Shown here one piece after another: positions 1 through 9,638 of a stretch of 64,000 nucleotides of DNA (positions are counted from its first letter, which is position 1; the number at the start of each line of letters is the position of its first letter). The stretch lies in assembly GCF_003425685.1 (NCBI RefSeq), contig NZ_QJKM01000001.1, positions 240,920-304,919 on the forward strand, written 5' to 3'. Both the position numbers and the translations under genes were made by a program. Under the pieces are notes generated by a model, which made no database searches, had not been told where the DNA came from, and saw only the letters and a list, made by a program, of their open reading frames with translations. The stretch comes from Rhizobium terrae. GTDB taxonomy: Bacteria; Pseudomonadota; Alphaproteobacteria; Rhizobiales; Rhizobiaceae.

Positions 1-17
1 AAGCCGGAAAGCCCGCC

Positions 18-740
18 TTGCCAGCCGCCACCTGGACCCGCAGGGAAACCCTGAGCTCCCAGGTGGTGCGTACCATCGCGGAGCGCATCAAGAGCGGCGA
101 TTATCCGCGCGGATCGAAATTGCCGACGGAAAAGGCGCTGATCGACGAACTGGGCGTCAGCCGCACCGTCATCCGCGAGGCGATCGCCAACCTGAGGGCG
201 AGCGGCCTCGTTTCGATCCATCACGGGATCGGCGTCTTCGTGCGCCAGGATGCCGGCGTCACGCCGTTCCGGCTGGGCGACGAAAACCTGGCTCTCGTCG
301 AAAATCTCGTGAAGGGGCTCGAATTGCGCATCGGCATCGAGTCCGAGGCGGCGTCGCTCGCCGCGGCGAGGCGTACCAAGGCCGATCTCAACGCCATGGC
401 GGACGCCTGCAATGCGATGGATATTGCCGTGCGCAATGCAAGCCGCGACACCCAGGCGGATTTCGATTTCCACTGCGCGGTCGCGACCGCCAGCCACAAC
501 GAACATTTCTTCCGCATCTTCAACTATCTCGGCGAGACGCTGATGCCGCGCATGCGGCTTTCGACCCATGCGGTGGATGACGCGTCCCTGTCGGTGCATC
601 TTGCGCGGGTCAACGAAGAACATCGCGCCATCCTGCGCGCCATCGAGGCGCAGGATGTCGAAGGCGCCCGCGCGGCGATGCGCAAGCATCTCGGCGACAG
701 CCGCGACCGCATGCTGGAAAGGCTGCGGCGGGAGCAATGA
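18..740 (+). CDS. GntR family regulator, FadR/FCD subfamily (5' end uncertain)
   Basis: Transcriptional regulator of sugar-acid type operons. The N-terminal winged helix (about residues 8-75) contains LPTEKALIDELGVSRTVIREA, the usual GntR recognition region, written here in two parts LPTEKALIDELG and VSRTVIREA. The C-terminal part is an all-helical FCD ligand domain, with acidic and His residues spread through residues 130-215. The first usable codon is TTG, and the frame is open to the window edge, so the true start may lie upstream. The stop overlaps the start of the hydrolase gene by 4 bases (ATGA), so the two are co-transcribed. The ligand is unknown; a sugar acid or aldarate is likely from the neighbourhood. 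Confidence 0.87.
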   Translation: MPAATWTRRETLSSQVVRTIAERIKSGDYPRGSKLPTEKALIDELGVSRTVIREAIANLRASGLVSIHHGIGVFVRQDAGVTPFRLGDENLALVENLVKGLELRIGIESEAASLAAARRTKADLNAMADACNAMDIAVRNASRDTQADFDFHCAVATASHNEHFFRIFNYLGETLMPRMRLSTHAVDDASLSVHLARVNEEHRAILRAIEAQDVEGARAAMRKHLGDSRDRMLERLRREQ

Positions 741-1810
741 TCGATAGCGAGAACATGTCCGGCCTCGCCAGAAGGCTGCGCGACGACCGCTCGTTCCCCT
801 GGAATTTCGACCCGGCGACGGAAAGTTTTTCGGTCTGGAGCGGCCGGACGAGAAGGGCCGTGAGGAAGGCCCTCGGCGTGGAAACGATTTCCCCAGCCAC
901 CGCCTCGGTCATTGGCGAATGGTCGGAACAAGGCTGCGTCGGGCAGGAGCTTGCGCTTGGCTTTTCCAACGGCGAGATCACCGGGGCCTATCTGCTGCGA
1001 CCGGCCACCGATGTGGTGACGCCGGCCGCGCTGCTCCTGCACGACCACGGCTCGTTCTTTTCGATCGGCAAGGAAAAGATGATCCGGCGGCCCGGCGAGA
1101 CGCCCGAAATCGCAGCCGATATCGACCACTGGACGGCAAAACTTTATGGCGGCCGGCCCGTGGGCAACGAACTCGTCCGGCGCGGGTATACGGTGCTGTG
1201 CGCCGACGCGCTCGGCTGGGGAAGCCGCAGGGGAAACGGCTACGAAGCCCAGCAGGCACTCGCGGCCAATCTCATGCAGTTCGGCGTGTCGTATGCGTCG
1301 GTCATCCTGCGGGAAGACCTCGAAGCGCTGGCGTGGCTTCGAGGATTGCCCGGCGTCGATGGGGATCGGACGGCGAGCTTCGGTTATTCCATGGGCGGTT
1401 CGCGCGCTTGGCAACTGGCGGCCCTTTCCGACGACGTGAAGGCCTGCGTCGCCGGCGGCTGGATGGGAACGCTGCAGGGCCTCATGCAGCCGGGCAACAA
1501 CCAGCTTCGCGGCCAGTCCGCCTTTACCATGCTGCATCCGCCGATCGCCGGAAAACTGGACTACCCGCATTTCGCCGGGCTCGCCGCGCCGAAGCCGGCC
1601 CTGATCTTCAGCGGCGCGGAGGACCGGCATTTCCCTGAGCCGGCCGCCCTGGCGGCACATCGGCAGATCCATGGCATCTGGGCCGCGGCCGGGGCGGGTG
1701 AACAGGTCGAAACCCGGCTCTTCGAAGGCGCGGCCCATTCGTTCCCCGTCGACCAGCAGGACCATGCCATGGATTGGCTGGACCGGGTATATGATCCGGC
1801 TGCGATGTGA
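737..1810 (+). CDS. alpha/beta hydrolase, dienelactone hydrolase / acetyl xylan esterase-like
   Basis: Cytoplasmic serine hydrolase of 357 residues without a signal peptide. The nucleophile elbow G-Y-S-M-G-G puts the catalytic Ser at 218; Asp296 (in GAEDRHF) and His334 (in GAAHSF) complete a plausible triad, and LLLHDHG near 100 is the usual oxyanion-side strand. The start overlaps the stop of the GntR gene. The substrate cannot be read from sequence. In this sugar-acid region an ester or lactone (for example an aldonolactone or acetylated sugar) is a fair guess, but that is inference only. Confidence 0.8.
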   Translation: MIDSENMSGLARRLRDDRSFPWNFDPATESFSVWSGRTRRAVRKALGVETISPATASVIGEWSEQGCVGQELALGFSNGEITGAYLLRPATDVVTPAALLLHDHGSFFSIGKEKMIRRPGETPEIAADIDHWTAKLYGGRPVGNELVRRGYTVLCADALGWGSRRGNGYEAQQALAANLMQFGVSYASVILREDLEALAWLRGLPGVDGDRTASFGYSMGGSRAWQLAALSDDVKACVAGGWMGTLQGLMQPGNNQLRGQSAFTMLHPPIAGKLDYPHFAGLAAPKPALIFSGAEDRHFPEPAALAAHRQIHGIWAAAGAGEQVETRLFEGAAHSFPVDQQDHAMDWLDRVYDPAAM

Positions 1811-2117
1811 AGGCGGCATCCAGAAGCGATTCGGTATGGTCGGGGCAGCCGATTGTCGATGAACACCTCAGTATAATCGAGTGGCAGGCAAGGGGGACGG
1901 TTTAACCCCTCGCTTTAAAATTCAGGCCCGTGTCTTTTCAGTAAGCTGCTGATTTTCTTTCCTCTTCCCAAGCGGAAAGGTCGGCGGCGTGCGATATTTC
2001 ATCCCCCGCTTTCCCGCTTCCCGGACCTGTGCCTACAATTGCCTCGTTTCCGTCGCCGGAGTGTTTCGCGAGACGTTCGCGGGCAGGCGGGGGCCGGCGC
2101 TTTCATCGGAACCGTAA
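1811..2117. other. intergenic, no gene seen
   Basis: No frame here has both a ribosome binding site and protein-like composition. The stretch is less GC-rich in its first part (CTTTAAAATTCAGG near 1914) and then pyrimidine-rich. No clear terminator for the preceding hydrolase gene was found. Confidence 0.5.
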
Positions 2118-2357
2118 CGTGCGGGGAAGGTGGAAGAGGTGAAAGCCATGGAGCGCGTGTCCGCAAGGCAGGTGTTCCTGTCAAGCCTCCCCCTGGCCGC
2201 CGGGCCGGGTTCGGTTGAGCCGTGCAAGTGGTCTGAGAAGACTACGCAGCGAGGCGAGGTGATCACCTGTAGGGACCGGAAGTCCCGAGAAAACGCCGAA
2301 GGCCACGCGAATGCGGAGCCACACATATAAACTAAATGAGGTTCCGCATTCGTGTGG
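2118..2357 (+). ncRNA. candidate structured RNA or 5' relic of a group II intron
   Basis: A series of local helices can be drawn. GTGGTCT (2228-2234) pairs with AGACTAC (2239-2245) around a GAGA loop. AGGTGATCACCT (2257-2268) is self-complementary. GGGAC (2272-2276) pairs with GTCCC (2282-2286) around CGGAA. GCC (2295-2297) pairs with GGC (2301-2303). The 3' part is an 18-bp helix, 2303-2320 with 2340-2357, complete if two G.U pairs are allowed, around a 19-base A/T-rich loop. The proposed 5' end reads GTGCG, as in group II introns, but no reverse transcriptase or domain V was found. Identity is therefore open; strand is assigned only from the G.U pairs. Confidence 0.35.
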
Positions 2358-2530
2358 GCTCTCCGATCTTTGACAAAACCACGGCAGGAAACTGCGCGGG
2401 GTGAATGAGTGCGTTCAAGGAACCTTCCGTCACGCTCTGTTCGCCTGTCTTTGAATTCTCAGGACATCCTCAGGTCCAACCCGAGGACGAGCATGACGGA
2501 ACAGGCTGGCTCGGCACGAGCGGATTGGGG
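2358..2530. other. intergenic, no gene seen
   Basis: Short stretch between the structured segment and the end of the LacI gene. TTTGACA occurs at 2369, but no matching -10 element or downstream gene on the plus strand could be found. Confidence 0.4.
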
Positions 2531-3511
2531 TCAAATTGCCCGCACCGTGCCGCCGCGGCGGAGCATATAGGCAATGTCGAGATGGCGGGCGGGCACGGCG
2601 TTTTCCGCCATGTCGAGGAGCAGCGAGGCGGCTGCGGCGCCCATGCTGGCGTCCGGCATTTCGATCGTCGTCAGCGGTGGGTCCATCAGCCGGCCGATGG
2701 CGATCCCGTCGAAACCCGCGACCGAAATGTCGCGCGGCACGGACAGGCCTTCGCGCCTGAGCGCCCCGATCACGCCGAAAGCGAGAAGGTCGTTGGAAGC
2801 GATGATCGCGGTCGGCGAAAAGGAACTGATCGCGGCGCTGAGGTCAAGCTGATCGTATCCGCCGACGAAAGGGATCTGGACCGCTTCCAGTGTCGGCATT
2901 CCATGCGCGGCCATCGCCTCGCAATAACCTTCATGCCGAAGCCGGGCGCGATCGGATGCGGCAAAATTGCCGGAAACGAACAGGATGCGGCGATGGCCGA
3001 GCCTGATCAGCAGTTCCGTCAGTTCACGCCCGGCGCTGCGGTTATCGACAGTCACCGCTGCGGGAACCTGCGGCGTCGGCATGTTGTTGAGAAGCACGGT
3101 CGGCGGCAGTTCCGAATGCAGCACGCTGCTGGTGGCGGGATCGCAGAGGGTGAGGATCAGGCCGGTCGGATGGTCGTAGAGAAGGGCCGCCACCGCATCG
3201 GCTTCGCGCGCCGGATCGTAGTTCGATTGCGCGATCAGGACACCGTGCCCGGCCACGAGCATGCGATTCTGGATACTGGAAAGGGAGGACGCGAAGACGG
3301 GATTGGTGATGCTCGGGATGAGGACGCCGATGACCGGCCGCCGCCCCAACCTGCCGGCCGCGGAACCCGCCGGGCGGTAGCCGAGTTCGGCGGCGGCCCG
3401 GCGGACCTTGCGGATCATGCCGTCACTGACGCTGCCGTTGCGGTTGAGGGCCCGGCTCGCAGTGGCGAGCGAACATCCTGCCCGGAGTGCCACCTGTTCA
3501 AGTGTGGTCAT
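2531..3511 (-). CDS. LacI family transcriptional regulator
   Basis: 326-residue regulator with an N-terminal LacI helix-turn-helix (MTTLEQVALRAGCSLATASR), the hinge region near 50-60 and a periplasmic-binding-protein-like sensor domain (IGVLIPSITNPVF, then SNDLLAFGVIGAL and VAGFDGIAIG). The start at 3511 is chosen because the helix-turn-helix normally begins at the first residues and AAAGGA precedes it at proper distance; longer in-frame starts add unrelated residues. It lies downstream of, and in the same direction as, the udh and enolase-superfamily genes, with about 170 bases between, so it may control the uronate genes. Confidence 0.88.
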   Translation of the reverse strand: MTTLEQVALRAGCSLATASRALNRNGSVSDGMIRKVRRAAAELGYRPAGSAAGRLGRRPVIGVLIPSITNPVFASSLSSIQNRMLVAGHGVLIAQSNYDPAREADAVAALLYDHPTGLILTLCDPATSSVLHSELPPTVLLNNMPTPQVPAAVTVDNRSAGRELTELLIRLGHRRILFVSGNFAASDRARLRHEGYCEAMAAHGMPTLEAVQIPFVGGYDQLDLSAAISSFSPTAIIASNDLLAFGVIGALRREGLSVPRDISVAGFDGIAIGRLMDPPLTTIEMPDASMGAAAASLLLDMAENAVPARHLDIAYMLRRGGTVRAI

Positions 3512-3679
3512 GGAAGAGAAAATCCTTTCCGCTCGCGGGCCGCCGCGGCCCGATGCTGCAGATTTCCCCTCGCCATGTGAAAGATTTATGTCAGTGCGTG
3601 GCGGCCGGTTTCTGTTCGATGGACAATATCCTCGCACCGTCCCCGGATTCCCATCTCGTCGCACCGATATTCCGCTCTC

Positions 3680-4765
3680 TCACGTGTCCAGGAGATGGCG
3701 GTGAATGGCATTCCGATCCAGAGACATGCCCCAGCCGGGCGCATCCGGAATCCGGGCGATGCCTCCGGCGAGATGGATCTTTTCTTCGTAGAGCGGCGCG
3801 AACCATTCCATGTATTCGAGGGAATGCGCTGTCGGAACATGCGCCAGGAGCTGCAGGCTCATTTCCGGGAAGAGGTGCGACGAGATCGGCAGGTCGAAAC
3901 TCGCGGCAAGCGCCCCGACGCGGGCAAATTCCGTGACGCCGCCGACCCGCTGCAAATCCGGCATCAGGATCGAGGCCGCGCCCGTCTCGATCATCCGACG
4001 GAAGCCATAGCGGGTATATTCGTTCTCGCCGGAGGCGATCGGCATCCGCAGGGCCTTCGCCACCCTGGCCGAATCCTCCAGCGCATGGCCCGGGACCGGC
4101 TCCTCGAACCAGGCGATGTCGAACGGCGCCAGCGCGTCGCCGAGCCTGATCGCCTCATCGACGCCGAGCACCTGGTTGGCATCGATCATCAGGCCGATCT
4201 CGTCGCCGATCGCCTCGCGGACGGCCTTGACGCGCGGCAGGTCGATTTCGACCCTGCCGGCAAGACGCAGCTTCATCGCCCTGAACCCTTGCGCGACGAA
4301 ACCTTCCGCCTGCCGCACCAGCGAGGGGATGTCCTGGGTGAGCCACAGTCCGCCGCTCGCATAGGCCGGAATAGTGTCGCGGCAGCGTCCGAGCATCCGC
4401 GAGATCGAACACCCGGCGCGCTTGGCCTTCAGATCCCACATGGCGCCGTCGATCGCCGAAATGCCCATGATCGAGACGCCGGTGAAACCGATGAAGTTGA
4501 TGCGCCGCCAGGCGTCGGCCCAGAATGCACCGGTATCGTCCGGATCGCGACCGATCACCGCATCGCGCAGCACATGCACCATGGCGTCGAGAAGCTTCAG
4601 TTGCTCCGGGCGGATGGTGAAGATCAGGTTCTCGCCCTGCAATCCTTCGTCGGTGACGAGATCGACCACGATGCAGGAGAACTTGCGGATGGTGGCCGTC
4701 GCATTGCCGAGCGGTTCGGCAAGCGGCAGGCTGACGGCTGTGGTGCGGAGGTCGGTGATTTTCAT
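3680..4765 (-). CDS. enolase superfamily enzyme (mandelate racemase/muconate lactonizing type), likely sugar-acid dehydratase or cycloisomerase
   Basis: 361 residues with the N-terminal capping domain and the (beta/alpha)7-beta barrel of the family. Visible catalytic-site residues are Lys165-x-Arg167, the metal ligands Asp195 (MIDANQ), Glu221/222 (WFEEP) and Glu247 (SGENEY), Asp270 (MPDLQRVGG) and His297 (SSHLFPE). The K-x-R motif instead of the commoner K-x-K means the second base may differ. It sits 6 bases after the uronate dehydrogenase gene, so it probably acts on the aldarolactone or aldarate that enzyme makes. Exact reaction (cycloisomerisation or dehydration) is not decided by sequence. 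Confidence 0.85.
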   Translation of the reverse strand: MKITDLRTTAVSLPLAEPLGNATATIRKFSCIVVDLVTDEGLQGENLIFTIRPEQLKLLDAMVHVLRDAVIGRDPDDTGAFWADAWRRINFIGFTGVSIMGISAIDGAMWDLKAKRAGCSISRMLGRCRDTIPAYASGGLWLTQDIPSLVRQAEGFVAQGFRAMKLRLAGRVEIDLPRVKAVREAIGDEIGLMIDANQVLGVDEAIRLGDALAPFDIAWFEEPVPGHALEDSARVAKALRMPIASGENEYTRYGFRRMIETGAASILMPDLQRVGGVTEFARVGALAASFDLPISSHLFPEMSLQLLAHVPTAHSLEYMEWFAPLYEEKIHLAGGIARIPDAPGWGMSLDRNAIHRHLLDT

Positions 4766-4771
4766 GACGCC

Positions 4772-5587
4772 TTACCGGTTCGCAGAACGGGGAGGTTCGG
4801 TATGGATCGGATCGTCGACGAAACCGCCGCCCTGCCATCTGGCCTGCGACGATGTCTTGTCGGGTATGCCGGGATCGCGCTCCAGTTCGGCGCGATAGAT
4901 TTCGGCGCTATCCTTCGGCACCCATCCCAGATAGGCGGAGGCTGAATTGTCCCACCATTTCGGCTGGTTGTCGGAAACGCCCCAGATGGTCGGACATCCC
5001 AGATAAGGCGCCTTGAACACCCGTTCGGCAAGCGACGCCATGTCGTCGAAGCTCAGCCAGATCGACAGCATGCGCACCGTCGTCGGCTTCGGCCAACAGG
5101 CGCCGATCCGGACGATGGCCGTCTCCTGTCCAAACTTGTGGAAATACATCTGCGCCAGGCCTTCGCCGAAGCATTTCGAGACGCCGTAAAGACCGTCCGG
5201 CCTAGTCGGCTGGTCGACGCCGATGAACTGGTCCTGGCGGTAGAAGCCAACCGTGTGGTTGCTGCTGGCGAACAGGATGCGCGGCATGCCGTTATGCCGG
5301 GCCGCCTCATAGAGATTGTAGAGGCCGCGGATATTGGCATCGAGAATGCTCGCGAAGGTATTTTCGGACGGTATGCCGCCGAAATGGAGGATGCCGTCGC
5401 ACCCCTCCACCATTTTCATGACGGCGTCGGTATCCGCAAGATCGCAGGTGAACGGTTCTTCCTTGGCCGCGACGTCCGCCAGCGGAGCGATGTCCGAGAT
5501 ACGGATGGTTTCGGCCAGATGGCCAAGCTTCTGGCGCATGGCCATGCCCATGTTGCCGGCCGCTCCGGTGATCAGAAGCCGCTTCAT
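4772..5587 (-). CDS. udh: uronate dehydrogenase
   Basis: NAD-dependent short-chain dehydrogenase of the extended type, 271 residues, very like Agrobacterium Udh, which oxidises D-glucuronate or D-galacturonate to the aldarolactone. The nucleotide-binding motif TGAAGNMG begins at residue 6, DLAD follows, and the catalytic pair is Tyr134/Lys138 in YGVSK after the SSNHTVGFY segment; the C-terminal WWDNS is also typical of Udh. The start at 5587 is preceded by GAGGAGGAGAGG. It is the first gene of a minus-strand unit with the enolase-superfamily gene, and an operator-like palindrome lies at 5634-5646. It is one of two Udh-like proteins in the window. Confidence 0.9.
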   Translation of the reverse strand: MKRLLITGAAGNMGMAMRQKLGHLAETIRISDIAPLADVAAKEEPFTCDLADTDAVMKMVEGCDGILHFGGIPSENTFASILDANIRGLYNLYEAARHNGMPRILFASSNHTVGFYRQDQFIGVDQPTRPDGLYGVSKCFGEGLAQMYFHKFGQETAIVRIGACWPKPTTVRMLSIWLSFDDMASLAERVFKAPYLGCPTIWGVSDNQPKWWDNSASAYLGWVPKDSAEIYRAELERDPGIPDKTSSQARWQGGGFVDDPIHTEPPRSANR

Positions 5588-5633
5588 CCTCTCCTCCTCA
5601 AACTGCATGCCGTCATCAGCGAATACCAGTCAA

Positions 5634-5646
5634 GTTATAATATGAC
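5634..5646. promoter_or_regulatory. operator-like near-palindrome upstream of udh
   Basis: On the minus strand this reads GTCATATTATAAC, the same as the palindrome GTCATATTATGAC before kdgD except for one base. It lies 47 bases before the udh start and between udh and the divergent solute-binding gene, so one bound regulator could control both. The GntR/FCD protein encoded at 8715-9452 is the likeliest binder, by inference. Confidence 0.6.
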
Positions 5647-5819
5647 AAGACGTCTGAAATACGATGCTGCAGCGCGACTGAACCTGCTCGCTCTTTTATG
5701 CTGAGACAAATTCACGCGACACCGGGCGCATCTGTTGACGAAAGCCGCCATTTAGGTCTTCATACAAGAGTGCAACTCATGTGACGTCATACCCTGAGTG
5801 CCCGAATGGAGGAACCCCA

Positions 5820-7412
5820 ATGAAATGGATGAGGCATGTGGTCTTCGCCACGGCTCTGTCGATGACTGCGCCGATCGTCGCGTTCGCGGATACGCCTGCG
5901 GACCAGTTGATCGTCGGCCTGAGCATGAACAATATCCTGACGCTCGACCCGGCTGCGATCTCGGGCCGCGAGGCGACAGCCGTCATCGCCAATCTTTATG
6001 ACACGCTGGTGGAGCTTGCCGCAGACAAAAAGACCGTCAATCCGGGTCTTGCCAGCTCCTGGGCGATCGCTGACGACGGCTCGATCACCTTCACGCTGCG
6101 CGACGGTGCGAAGTTCAGCTCCGGCAATCCCGTCACGGCTGAAGATGTCGTGTGGTCGATCAAGCGCAATATCAGCCTCGGCCTCGTCGGCGCAGGCGTC
6201 TGGTCGTCCTTCGGCTACAAGGCCAACAATATCGACCAATTGCTGACGGCGAACGGCAACAAGATTACCCTGAAGCCTGCCCAGCCGACCGACCCGCAGC
6301 TCACCCTAGATATCTTCGGCAAGCCGGATGCGAGCGCGGTCATCGACATGAAGACCGTGATGAGCCACGAGACCAATGGCGACAAGGGCGCCGCCTGGCT
6401 GAAGATCAATGCCGCCGGTTCCGGCGCCTTCGGCCTGACGCGCTGGTCCTCCAACGAAATGCTCATCCTGACACGTTTCGACGATTACTGGGGCGAAAAG
6501 CCGAAGATGAAGCGGGTCATCTTCCGGCACATGCCGGAATCCCAGACCAAGCGCCTGATGCTCGAAAAGGGCGACGTCGACGTGGCGATCGGCCTTTCGG
6601 TTCCGGATATCGCTGCCCTCGGCAAGAACAAGGACGTCGAGGTCCAGAGCACGCCGAGCTCCGGCTTCTATTTCCTCGCCGTCAGCATGAAGGACGAGCG
6701 TTTCAAGAACCAGGACGTCCGCATGGCGATCCGTCATCTGGTCGACTATGACGGCATCAACAAGACGATCATGCCGAACTACGGCACCAAACGTCTTCGC
6801 CCGGTCGCCGAAGGCGTCATCGGCAGCCTGCCGGATCCGGATTACAAGGTCGATGTCGCCAAGGCCAAGGAACTGCTTGCCAAGGCGGGTTATCCGAACG
6901 GCTTCGCGGTGAAGCTCCTGACGCTCAACGAGCCTCCGTTTGCCGACGCCGCCACCGCGATCCAGGCGACGCTTGCCCAGGCCGGCATCAAGGCCGAGAT
7001 CGTCCAGGGCGCCGGCGACCAGATCTACGGTCCGATGCGCGAGCGCAAGTTCGAGATGATCGTCGGCCGCGGCGGCGGCGGTCAGGAACCGCATCCGCAT
7101 TCCAACCTGCGCGCCCTCGTCATCAACCCGAACAATGCCGACGACGCCAAGCTCAGCGGCATCATCGGCTGGCGTACCTCGTTCTTCGACCAGCAGCTGA
7201 ACGACATGTCGGCCAAGGCTCTGGTGGAGCGCGATCAGGCCAAGCAGAAGGCGGCGTACGAAGACATCCAGAAGCGATACGAGGAACTGGTTCCGGCACT
7301 CCAGCCGATCTCCGCGGTTGTCGACAGCGTCGTCTACCGCGCCGACGTGAAAGGCTATGTGAACCACTACGGGTGGACGGTCCGCCTGCGCACCGTCTCC
7401 AAGCAGCGGTAG
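5820..7412 (+). CDS. ABC transporter substrate-binding protein, family 5 (peptide/opine/oligosaccharide type)
   Basis: 530-residue periplasmic binding protein. The signal peptide is residues 1 to about 23 (MKWMRHVVFATALSMTAPIVAFA, given here as MKWMRHVV...PIVAFA), followed by the family 5 pattern: YDTLVEL, LASSWAIADDGSITFTLRDG and later DVRMAIRHLVDYDGI. GGAGG at 5809-5813 sets the start. No permease or ATPase gene is adjacent, so it is an orphan that must use a transporter encoded elsewhere or whose other parts are lost. Divergence from udh suggests a role with uronate-derived oligosaccharides, which is inference. Confidence 0.88.
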   Translation: MKWMRHVVFATALSMTAPIVAFADTPADQLIVGLSMNNILTLDPAAISGREATAVIANLYDTLVELAADKKTVNPGLASSWAIADDGSITFTLRDGAKFSSGNPVTAEDVVWSIKRNISLGLVGAGVWSSFGYKANNIDQLLTANGNKITLKPAQPTDPQLTLDIFGKPDASAVIDMKTVMSHETNGDKGAAWLKINAAGSGAFGLTRWSSNEMLILTRFDDYWGEKPKMKRVIFRHMPESQTKRLMLEKGDVDVAIGLSVPDIAALGKNKDVEVQSTPSSGFYFLAVSMKDERFKNQDVRMAIRHLVDYDGINKTIMPNYGTKRLRPVAEGVIGSLPDPDYKVDVAKAKELLAKAGYPNGFAVKLLTLNEPPFADAATAIQATLAQAGIKAEIVQGAGDQIYGPMRERKFEMIVGRGGGGQEPHPHSNLRALVINPNNADDAKLSGIIGWRTSFFDQQLNDMSAKALVERDQAKQKAAYEDIQKRYEELVPALQPISAVVDSVVYRADVKGYVNHYGWTVRLRTVSKQR

Positions 7413-7442
7413 TCAACCAGCCAAAAGTCCCTCCCAGGACGG

Positions 7443-7471
7443 CGCCCGTGGCTTCGGCCGCGGGCGTTTTT
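7443..7471 (+). terminator. rho-independent terminator after the family 5 binding protein
   Basis: CGCCCGTGGC (7443-7452), loop TTCG, GCCGCGGGCG (7457-7466), then five T. The 10-bp stem has one G.T wobble and an extra-stable TTCG loop. Confidence 0.92.
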
Positions 7472-7521
7472 GTTGCATCGATTGGATTGCCAAGCCTTTG
7501 CACTCGAGCCTGCGTTGCCGT

Positions 7522-7546
7522 GATCCTCGGGCTCGTCCCGAGGATC
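7522..7546. repeat. intergenic palindrome, CTCGGG/CCCGAG family
   Basis: GATCCTCGGG and CCCGAGGATC form perfect 10-base arms around CTCGT. Together with 7578-7600 and the related element at 11888-11922 it looks like the short palindromic repeats scattered between genes in rhizobial genomes. Confidence 0.6.
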
Positions 7547-7577
7547 TAAGCCGGTTCGACACGATAGACGTGGATGG

Positions 7578-7600
7578 ATGCTCGGGACAGGCCCGAGCAT
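7578..7600. repeat. intergenic palindrome, CTCGGG/CCCGAG family
   Basis: ATGCTCGGG and CCCGAGCAT form perfect 9-base arms around ACAGG. It lies 31 bases from the first palindrome, so the two may form one larger composite repeat. Confidence 0.6.
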
Positions 7601-7633
7601 GACGGCGGAAAGATGCAGGCTCCAACGAAAGAG

Positions 7634-7656
7634 GCCGGCAGGACGAACCTGCCGGC
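7634..7656 (-). terminator. hairpin downstream of kdgD, probable terminator
   Basis: GCCGGCAGG and CCTGCCGGC form a perfect 9-bp stem with a 5-base loop, 32 bases beyond the kdgD stop. On the minus strand it is followed by CTCTTTCG rather than a clean T-run, so termination efficiency is uncertain. Confidence 0.55.
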
Positions 7657-7687
7657 TGCTCCAGGGAGAGGGTGGAGATAAGGACGC

Positions 7688-8677
<990 letters not shown>

Positions 8678-8714
8678 TGTCAATATTTGATATTATCTCC
8701 TGCTACCGCTCCTA

Positions 8715-9452
8715 TCATGTCCGCCGGATCAGAGACCGATACCGCTGCTGGCTTCCTTTCAGATGCGCACGCATGGCCTCACGTGCAGCCGAATCGTTTC
8801 CTTCGGCGATCGCACTGGCGATTTCCGCGTGTTCGTTCTGGATCTGGGCCAGATATTCCGCCGGAGAAATCTCTACATCGCCTTCCTGCAGCAGCGAGCG
8901 CGGGATCATCTGCCGACCGATCGCCTCCAGAAGCTCACGGAACCGGGGATTGTTGGTCGAATCCGCGATGGCCAAGTGGAAGGCGCGGTCGCTCTCCACG
9001 GTCGGCTCGCCGGCGGCGATCTGCCGCTTGATCGTCTCGATACATTCGAAGATTAGCTCCTGCTGCGCCGGCGACGACCTGACCGCCGCAAGGCCAGCCG
9101 CTTCGATCTCGATCGCTGCGCGGACCTCGAGCATTTCGATGATCGAGGAAACGCGATTGACATCGACGCTGCGGAAGCCGCTCTGTGCTCCACTCTGAGG
9201 TGGAAGGACGAAAACGCCGACACCGTGGCGGACTTCCACCAGGTTATCCGCGCGCAGCGACGCGATCGCCTCGCGGACGACGGTTCGGCTGACCTGATAC
9301 TGCTGGGTCAGGCCGCTCTCCGTCGGCAGCTTGTCACCGGGTTTCAGCTCGCCGTTCGCGATCGCATCCCGCATGCGGCGACCGACCGTCTCGACGAGAT
9401 TGCGACCCCTTCGCGAAGCCTTTTCTCCAGTGATGTTATCTGCTCTCTTCAA
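8715..9452 (-). CDS. GntR family regulator, FadR/FCD subfamily, probable uronate/aldarate regulator
   Basis: 245 residues. The winged helix (about 20-85) includes LPTESGLTQQYQVSRTVVREA, here split as LPTESGLTQQYQ and VSRTVVREA, and VRHGVGVFV closes the wing. The C-terminal FCD domain (about 105-235) has the spaced acidic and His residues (FHLAIAD, H in EHAEIASAI, H in MRAHL) that bind a metal and carboxylate ligand in this family. It lies between kdgD and the second udh-like gene, and is upstream of kdgD in the same orientation. It is the best candidate for the factor binding the shared GTCATATTATRAC sites. Confidence 0.88.
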   Translation of the reverse strand: MKRADNITGEKASRRGRNLVETVGRRMRDAIANGELKPGDKLPTESGLTQQYQVSRTVVREAIASLRADNLVEVRHGVGVFVLPPQSGAQSGFRSVDVNRVSSIIEMLEVRAAIEIEAAGLAAVRSSPAQQELIFECIETIKRQIAAGEPTVESDRAFHLAIADSTNNPRFRELLEAIGRQMIPRSLLQEGDVEISPAEYLAQIQNEHAEIASAIAEGNDSAAREAMRAHLKGSQQRYRSLIRRT

Positions 9453-9638
9453 GGCCTGTCCGCTCCACTCGCTTCGCCATTTCAGTCACTTAGAGGGGTA
9501 AAACCCCATCCGGTTGTCAAGCGCGGGACAAGAAATTTATTGACGTTGGGCGCCGAACCTATAGTATGAGATGACCTATGAGGTATGATGACATGGCAAA
9601 CCAACGCCTATTCGCCGTTGGTTTGCCGCGAGGGAAGA

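Noticed and set aside
524-1819. Long open frame on the minus strand across the GntR and hydrolase genes
   Set aside because: It is antisense to two well-supported genes, Arg/Pro/Gly-rich and without any family motif: a GC-bias shadow.
2303-2357. The 18-bp helix as terminator of the LacI gene
   Set aside because: It lies about 170 bases beyond the gene, has no T-run on the minus strand, and its G.U pairs favour the plus strand.
2405-3580. 391-codon plus-strand frame over the LacI gene
   Set aside because: Composition is His/Arg/Gly-rich with no domain, and the opposite strand encodes a clear LacI protein.
7522-7600. Two palindromes as ends of an insertion sequence
   Set aside because: They are about 80 bases apart with no transposase or target duplication, and a related element recurs at 11888-11922; better seen as dispersed intergenic repeats.
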